Source: Alloalcanivorax dieselolei B5 (GTDB lineage: Bacteria > Pseudomonadota > Gammaproteobacteria > Pseudomonadales > Alcanivoracaceae). From it: 64,000 nucleotides of DNA. The stretch covers positions 3,410,001 to 3,474,000 of the forward strand of contig NC_018691.1 of assembly GCF_000300005.1 (NCBI RefSeq). Direction: 5' to 3'. Shown here piece by piece: positions 59,862 through 64,000 of the stretch; the stretch's first letter is position 1; every line of letters starts with the position of its first letter. The position numbers and the translations under genes were made by a program. Under the pieces are notes generated by a model. The model was not told the DNA's origin and searched no databases. It saw only the letters and a list, made by a program, of their open reading frames with translations.

Positions 59862-60509
59862 ATGACTCGAACATCCAAAGCGGAAGCGACACGTCAGAAC
59901 ATCCTCGATAACGGCCACGACCTGGTGCTGAGAAAAGGCTTCGTCGGGGTTGGACTGCAGGAAATCCTCAAGGCCTCCGGCGTGCCAAAGGGCTCGTTTT
60001 ATCATTACTTTCCTTCCAAGGAAGCGTTCGGTTGCACGCTCTTGCAGGACTATGCCCAGGCTTATGGCGCCCGACTTGATGCCTTGCTGGCGGGCGACGC
60101 CATAAGCGGGCGTGAACGGCTGATGCGCTATTGGCGGGCCTGGCTCGACGATCCGGGAGAAGAGGACCCGGCCGGAGGTGGCTGGGCCGAGGACTGCCTC
60201 GCGGTGAAGCTCTCCGCCGAAGTCGCGGACCTCTCCGAGACGATGCGCCAGATTCTCAGCAAGGGCATTGCCCGCCTGCTCGACCGGATCGCCGTCATGA
60301 TCACCGAAGCGCGCGCCGACGGCTCTTTACCGGCCGGTCCCGACCCCATGGCCCTGGCTCAAGTGCTCTATCAAATGTGGCTTGGTGCCGCGCTATTGGC
60401 CAAGCTGGATCGGAGCCGGGCGCCAATGGAGCGCGCGCTAGCCGCCACTGAACAATTGCTGGCCTGCGCCACGGAGGCCGGGCCGACTTTTCCTGTCATC
60501 ACTTCTTAA
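59862..60509 (+). CDS. TetR/AcrR-family regulator (NemR/AcuR-like)
   Basis: The 215-residue repressor has an N-terminal TetR helix-turn-helix (ATRQNILDNGHDLVLRKGFV, GLQEILKASGVPKGSFYHYF PSKEAFG) and a helical ligand domain with GWAEDCLAVKLSAEVADLSE containing a Cys that could sense electrophiles, as in NemR. It is the first gene of a three-gene cluster with a quinone/enal reductase and DUF1304, and an inverted repeat lies just upstream. Confidence 0.88.
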   Translation: MTRTSKAEATRQNILDNGHDLVLRKGFVGVGLQEILKASGVPKGSFYHYFPSKEAFGCTLLQDYAQAYGARLDALLAGDAISGRERLMRYWRAWLDDPGEEDPAGGGWAEDCLAVKLSAEVADLSETMRQILSKGIARLLDRIAVMITEARADGSLPAGPDPMALAQVLYQMWLGAALLAKLDRSRAPMERALAATEQLLACATEAGPTFPVITS

Positions 60510-60519
60510 GGACACCATC

Positions 60520-61497
60520 ATGCGCAGCGCGATCCACACCCAGTTCGGCGAGCCCGCCGAGGTTCTTGCCCTCGGCGACAGCCCCGTTCCGCAGCCCGGC
60601 CCCGGCCAGGTACGGATCAAGACCCTTCTCTCACCGATCCACAACCATGATTTGTGGACCGTGCGCGGCAGCTACGGCTACAAACCCGACCTGCCCGCCA
60701 TTGGCGGTTCCGAAGCCGTGGGCATCGTCGATGCGCTTGGCGAAGGCGTCAGCGGTATCAGCCCCGGTCAACGCATTGCCGTGGCGTCAGTCCATGGCAC
60801 CTGGGCGGAGTACTTCCTTGCCCCCGCGGCCGGCCTCATTCCAGTGCCGGAAGTGATTGCCGACGAGGCCGCCGCCCAGCTTATCGCCATGCCCTTCAGC
60901 GCCATCTCCCTGCTTGAATTTCTCGATCTGGAGAGTGGCGACTGGATGGTTCAGAACACCGCCAATGGCGCGGTGGGCAAGACCGTTGCCATGCTGGCCG
61001 CCGCACGCGGAGTGAACGTGATCAACCTGGTGCGCCGCGACGCCGGCGTCGACGAAATGACCGCGCTGGGCATCAGCAATGTGGTCTCCACCGCCCATGA
61101 AGGCTGGCGGCATAAGGTGCGTGAAATCGTTGGTGATGCCCCGATCCGCGCGGCGGTGGATTCAATCGGCGGGGAAGCCAGTGCTGCCCTGTTATCACTG
61201 CTCGGCGAGAACGGCGTGCTGGTTTCCTTCGGCACCATGACCGGGGAAGCCATGCAACTGCCTTCGGGGGATGTGATCTTCAAACAGGCGACGGTGAAAG
61301 GTTTCTGGGGCGCCAAGGTCAGCGCCAATATGGCCGCCGAAACCAAGGCGCGGTTGATCGGTGAGCTGCTGCGCCTGGTCGCCGCCGGGGAACTGCAGCT
61401 GCCCGCCGAAGCGACCTTCGATCTGGCGCAAGTATCCGACGCGGTCACCGCCTCGCTGGCGCCGGGCAAAACCGGCAAAGTGCTGCTGAAACCTTGA
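60520..61497 (+). CDS. Zinc-type alcohol dehydrogenase-like NADPH oxidoreductase (quinone/enoyl reductase)
   Basis: The 325-residue medium-chain dehydrogenase has the motifs LSPIHNHDLWTVRGSYGYKP, then PAIGGSEAVGIVDALGEGVS, NTANGAVGKTVAMLAAARGV (nucleotide-binding loop) and FGTMTGEAMQLPSGDV. No structural zinc Cys cluster is visible, which favours quinone oxidoreductase or enoyl-thioester reductase activity. It starts 10 bases after the TetR gene and is probably induced by the compound it reduces. Confidence 0.82.
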   Translation: MRSAIHTQFGEPAEVLALGDSPVPQPGPGQVRIKTLLSPIHNHDLWTVRGSYGYKPDLPAIGGSEAVGIVDALGEGVSGISPGQRIAVASVHGTWAEYFLAPAAGLIPVPEVIADEAAAQLIAMPFSAISLLEFLDLESGDWMVQNTANGAVGKTVAMLAAARGVNVINLVRRDAGVDEMTALGISNVVSTAHEGWRHKVREIVGDAPIRAAVDSIGGEASAALLSLLGENGVLVSFGTMTGEAMQLPSGDVIFKQATVKGFWGAKVSANMAAETKARLIGELLRLVAAGELQLPAEATFDLAQVSDAVTASLAPGKTGKVLLKP

Positions 61498-61513
61498 TCC
61501 CAGGGAGAGACCG

Positions 61514-61867
61514 ATGATCGCCAATATTCTGATAGCGCTGATCGCTATTCTGCACGTCTATATCGCCGTTCTGGAAATGGCGCTCTGGGAAACCCCCGCA
61601 GCGAGGCGAGCCTTTGGTCTCTCCCCGGATTTCGCACGACAGACCCGCGCACTGGCCGCCAATCAGGGGCTCTATAACGGCTTTCTCGCGGCGGGCCTGG
61701 TGGTCGGATTGCTGCATCAAACGGCCGGGTTGGATTTCAAACTCTTCTTTCTCATCTGTATCGCCGTGGCCGGTGTTTTCGGCGCGGCCACCGCCAGCAG
61801 GAAGATCCTGTTCATCCAGACCCTGCCGGCCATCCTGGCTCTCGGCGCGCTTTGGGCAGGCGTCTGA
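61514..61867 (+). CDS. DUF1304 small membrane protein
   Basis: The 117-residue protein has four hydrophobic helices (ANILIALIAILHVYIAVLEM, GFLAAGLVVGLLHQTAG, FFLICIAVAGVFGAA, and the C-terminal LPAILALGALWAGV). The LEMxLW and ANQGLYNGFLA motifs are those of DUF1304. Function unknown; homologues often accompany TetR regulators and reductases, as here. It is 16 bases after the reductase gene and probably in one operon with it. Confidence 0.85.
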   Translation: MIANILIALIAILHVYIAVLEMALWETPAARRAFGLSPDFARQTRALAANQGLYNGFLAAGLVVGLLHQTAGLDFKLFFLICIAVAGVFGAATASRKILFIQTLPAILALGALWAGV

Positions 61868-61973
61868 GTCCTTCCTTCAACCGGCAGCAACAGCTGCTGC
61901 CGGCGGACAAGACGAAGGCTATGGCCGCGGCCGTCCCCTTCGTTCGACCTGGGAAGAGGCCAGACAGAGAGAC

Positions 61974-62888
61974 TCACTCTCCCTTGAGTTCCTTCAACTT
62001 TTGTTCCAGCTCGGCGATCTTGCGGCGCGCGTCGTCGCCTTCGGGAATGTCGCGGCCGCTGTCGCGCCATTCGATGGCCGCTTTGAATCCTTCCGTCTGA
62101 GCATAACGACGGAACCAGAGACCTTCCGGATTGTGGCGGGTAATGCCATCGAACACCGTGGCCAGCATCTGGGTCTGCTCCAAGCCCATGGTCAACATGA
62201 CCTGATTCACCACCAGCTTGTGCATGCTCAGATGACTGCTTGGTACCCCGGCAATGCGCCCCGCCACTTCCATGGTCTTGGCGTCCAGTTCCTCTTCCGG
62301 CACCACATAGTTGGCCAGGCCCCATTCGCCGGCCTGCTTGCCGGAAATCAGATCCCCGGTGAACATCATCTGCTTGGCCCGGATCGGCCCGAGCCGATAG
62401 GTCCACATGGCGGTCGTCGGGCATCCCCAAACCCGGGTGGGCATGTAACCGATACGGGCGTTATCGGCCATGATCATCAAGTCACAACACAAGGCAATAT
62501 CACTTCCGCCAGCGGCGGCGGCGCCATGAATCTTGGCGATGGTGGGTTTACGGGACCGCCAAAGACTCATGAAATCCTCGGTGTTCCGCTTCATATGGGC
62601 GTAGTCGACCATGGGATCCCAGGGAGTGGCTTCCTGCTGACAAGGATTCTCTCTTTGTGATTCCGCGTAGTAGGTCAGATCGTAACCGCCGCAAAACCCT
62701 TTGCCGGCGCCTTCAACGACAATCACGTGGACCTGGTCGTTCTCTTCCGCCCACCTTACCGCGCGCCGAATATCGTCACCGGTTTCATCGATGATGGCAT
62801 TGAGTCTTTCCGGACGATTGAGGAGCAGCCTAGCGATTCTCGGGTTTCTCTCATCCTGGGAAATCCGGACAGTTGTCAATTCCAGCAT
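61974..62888 (-). CDS. Crotonase/enoyl-CoA hydratase family protein
   Basis: The 304-residue crotonase-fold protein has the oxyanion-hole segments [20 protein letters not shown] and [20 protein letters not shown], and also [19 protein letters not shown]. The usual catalytic Glu pair of enoyl-CoA hydratase is not clear, so it may be an isomerase, hydrolase or a hydratase of unusual substrate. The C-terminal coiled-coil ([17 protein letters not shown]) is a feature of some fatty-acid-catabolism members. It starts at 62888 with GGAGAG upstream and is divergent to a TetR gene, sharing a palindromic operator. Confidence 0.85.
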   Translation of the reverse strand: MLELTTVRISQDERNPRIARLLLNRPERLNAIIDETGDDIRRAVRWAEENDQVHVIVVEGAGKGFCGGYDLTYYAESQRENPCQQEATPWDPMVDYAHMKRNTEDFMSLWRSRKPTIAKIHGAAAAGGSDIALCCDLMIMADNARIGYMPTRVWGCPTTAMWTYRLGPIRAKQMMFTGDLISGKQAGEWGLANYVVPEEELDAKTMEVAGRIAGVPSSHLSMHKLVVNQVMLTMGLEQTQMLATVFDGITRHNPEGLWFRRYAQTEGFKAAIEWRDSGRDIPEGDDARRKIAELEQKLKELKGE

Positions 62889-62923
62889 GATTCTCTCCAA
62901 TAAGGGGGTTTTCGACTTCTTGA

Positions 62924-62943
62924 CAGTCAGTCATGACTGACTG
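62924..62943. promoter_or_regulatory. Perfect 20-bp palindromic operator between crotonase and TetR genes
   Basis: CAGTCAGTCATGACTGACTG is its own reverse complement over all 20 bases. It overlaps a TTGACA (62920-62925) that could be a -35 element for rightward transcription. The place between divergent genes suggests that the TetR protein controls both. Confidence 0.75.
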
Positions 62944-62978
62944 CAAAGTATCACCCTGGATTTCGGAGTGCAAACTCA

Positions 62979-63575
62979 ATGAAGACCTCAACGTCCAAAG
63001 CACGGCCTTCCCCTTCCTTGAAGGATCGGATTACCGACGCGGCGGTGGCATTGCTGATCGATGAAGGCGTGGCAAGAACCACAACAGTGGCGGTTCAGAA
63101 ACGGGCGAACGTGAGTCGCGGGGCTCTGCTTTATCACTTCCCGAGCAGAGCGGAATTACTCGCCTCCACCATCGAGAGGCTGGTCCGGATGAACGAGCAG
63201 CAGATCAATGAATCCTTTCTGAGTTGCTCGGACCCGGCCGAGGATGTGGAAAAAGCGCTGATCGCGTTGAGCGACAACATGGCCCGCCCCTCGTATCTGG
63301 CCGAAATGGAGCTGTGGGCGATCTCACGCAACGATCAGGAATTACGCGACGCCCTCTACCAGGCGGAAAAAGCCGCCCGCTTTGACCTGGACCGGGTGGT
63401 CGGGAAGCTCCTTGAATGCTGGAAGAAGCACGAGAATTATCAGTTTCTGGCGGATCTGAGCGTGGAGTTCCTCAGAGGCGTGGCCTTTTCCGACATCCTG
63501 AGAAAGCGGCCCGAATACCGATGGCGAATGATTTCGTTATGGGTTGAAGTGATCAAAAAATCACTGGAAACCTGA
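62979..63575 (+). CDS. TetR-family regulator of the acyl-CoA gene cluster
   Basis: The 198-residue regulator has a TetR DNA-binding domain (KDRITDAAVALLIDEGVART, AVQKRANVSRGALLYHFPSR) and a ligand domain typical of fatty-acid-responsive members (VEFLRGVAFSDILRKRPEYR). It lies between a divergent crotonase gene and a downstream acyl-CoA synthetase, 36 bases after a perfect palindrome. It probably represses both until an acyl-CoA or its precursor binds. Confidence 0.88.
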   Translation: MKTSTSKARPSPSLKDRITDAAVALLIDEGVARTTTVAVQKRANVSRGALLYHFPSRAELLASTIERLVRMNEQQINESFLSCSDPAEDVEKALIALSDNMARPSYLAEMELWAISRNDQELRDALYQAEKAARFDLDRVVGKLLECWKKHENYQFLADLSVEFLRGVAFSDILRKRPEYRWRMISLWVEVIKKSLET

Positions 63576-63663
63576 ACACCATCACCGAAGGCTCTTTTTG
63601 TCTCAGTTCGGGCTGGTTGGCAATCCATCCTCATTTGAAAACAAAGAAACAGGAGACGAACCG

Positions 63664-64000
63664 ATGAGCCAGGCTATTCCTCATGACGACATTGAGGCCG
63701 CCAAACTGCTTGAACAGGCTCCCAGCCCGCTGGCCTTGCTGCGCCGAACCGCTGCCCGGCGTCCGGATCATCCCGCGCTGATCTATCTGCGCGATGCCAA
63801 CGACCCACACCCCGTGACACTCACTTATGGTCAGTTACTCGAGGAAGTGGAAACCCTTTGCCGGGCACTGAAAGCACGAGGCGTCAGTCAGGATGACGGA
63901 ATCCCCATACTGCTGCCGCTGGTTCCTCAAGCGGTATCCAGCCTGATTGCCGCCCTGACCGTGGGCGTCGCCTTCCCGGTGAATCTGTTGCTGTCTCCGG
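63664..64000 (+). CDS. Acyl-CoA synthetase (AMP-binding), N-terminal part; cut by window end
   Basis: The frame starts at ATG 63664 (MSQAIPHDDIEAAKLLEQAP), with CAGGAG upstream, and is open to the end of the window (about 112 residues). The opening ALLRRTAARRPDHPALIYLR, VTLTYGQLLEEVETLCRAL and PLVPQAVSSLIAALTVG match the N-terminal subdomain of AMP-forming acyl-CoA synthetases. It would activate a carboxylic acid for the crotonase encoded upstream. The AMP-binding motif itself lies beyond the window. Confidence 0.8.
   Translation, partial: MSQAIPHDDIEAAKLLEQAPSPLALLRRTAARRPDHPALIYLRDANDPHPVTLTYGQLLEEVETLCRALKARGVSQDDGIPILLPLVPQAVSSLIAALTVGVAFPVNLLLSP

Overview
The window is 64 kb of GC-rich gammaproteobacterial chromosome. 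The order recX-recA-pncC / alaS-lysC-csrA-tRNA-Ser(GCU), the OprD-type porin, DUF5062 gene and lipid-type genes at the right end fit an Alcanivorax-like marine oil degrader or a relative; this is inferred from gene content and order only.

Layout. 1-3.7 kb: the start of a lipoprotein gene, an unrecognised 408-residue protein, and a WYL-domain regulator followed by an SMI1 fragment and an unknown gene. 3.8-15.5 kb: an organic-acid catabolic island. A leftward gene train encodes a CitMHS transporter, OprD porin, D-2-hydroxyacid dehydrogenase, AtuA-like/DUF4387 pair, a frameshifted Na+/Ca2+ exchanger and an MmgE/PrpD protein. It faces a divergent helix-turn-helix/citrate-synthase fusion and is followed by a LeuCD-type hydro-lyase. 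15.8-18.2 kb: secreted lipase and AbrB-type membrane protein. 18.4-29.2 kb: core genes (tRNA-Ser, csrA, lysC, alaS, TSUP transporter, recX, recA with a LexA box, pncC, DUF5062, 8-oxoguanine deaminase), interrupted by an IS110-group element sitting in a REP palindrome. 29.7-31.8 kb: TonB-dependent copper receptor.

31.9-53.2 kb is a defence island. A leftward type I restriction-modification locus runs HEPN protein, hsdR, hsdS, then three inserted cargo genes (PIN-GNAT-PUA-like fusion, ASCH protein, P-loop kinase-like protein), a Schlafen-like ATP-binding protein, hsdM, a DUF5655 nuclease-like protein, a sigma-like protein and DUF6933. Divergent from it, a second WYL regulator precedes a complete Wadjet system (jetABCD). 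The two WYL regulators, 43 kb apart, are paralogues and share a 40-bp upstream element (36/40 identical) containing an inverted repeat.

53.2-64 kb: a Fur-box-preceded sigma/anti-sigma/haem-type TonB receptor set, a PhoX-like Tat protein, argC, a TetR/quinone-reductase/DUF1304 cluster, and a crotonase/TetR/acyl-CoA synthetase cluster cut by the window end.

Most striking signals: (1) the 5' non-coding end of the IS110 element folds by eye like a bridge RNA, and its two target-guide segments match both sides of the REP site where the element sits, around a CT core; (2) the PIN-GNAT-PUA/ASCH/kinase cargo inside the type I RM operon; (3) the citrate-synthase-like DNA-binding fusion that has lost the usual catalytic histidine motif; (4) the operator shared by the two WYL regulators.
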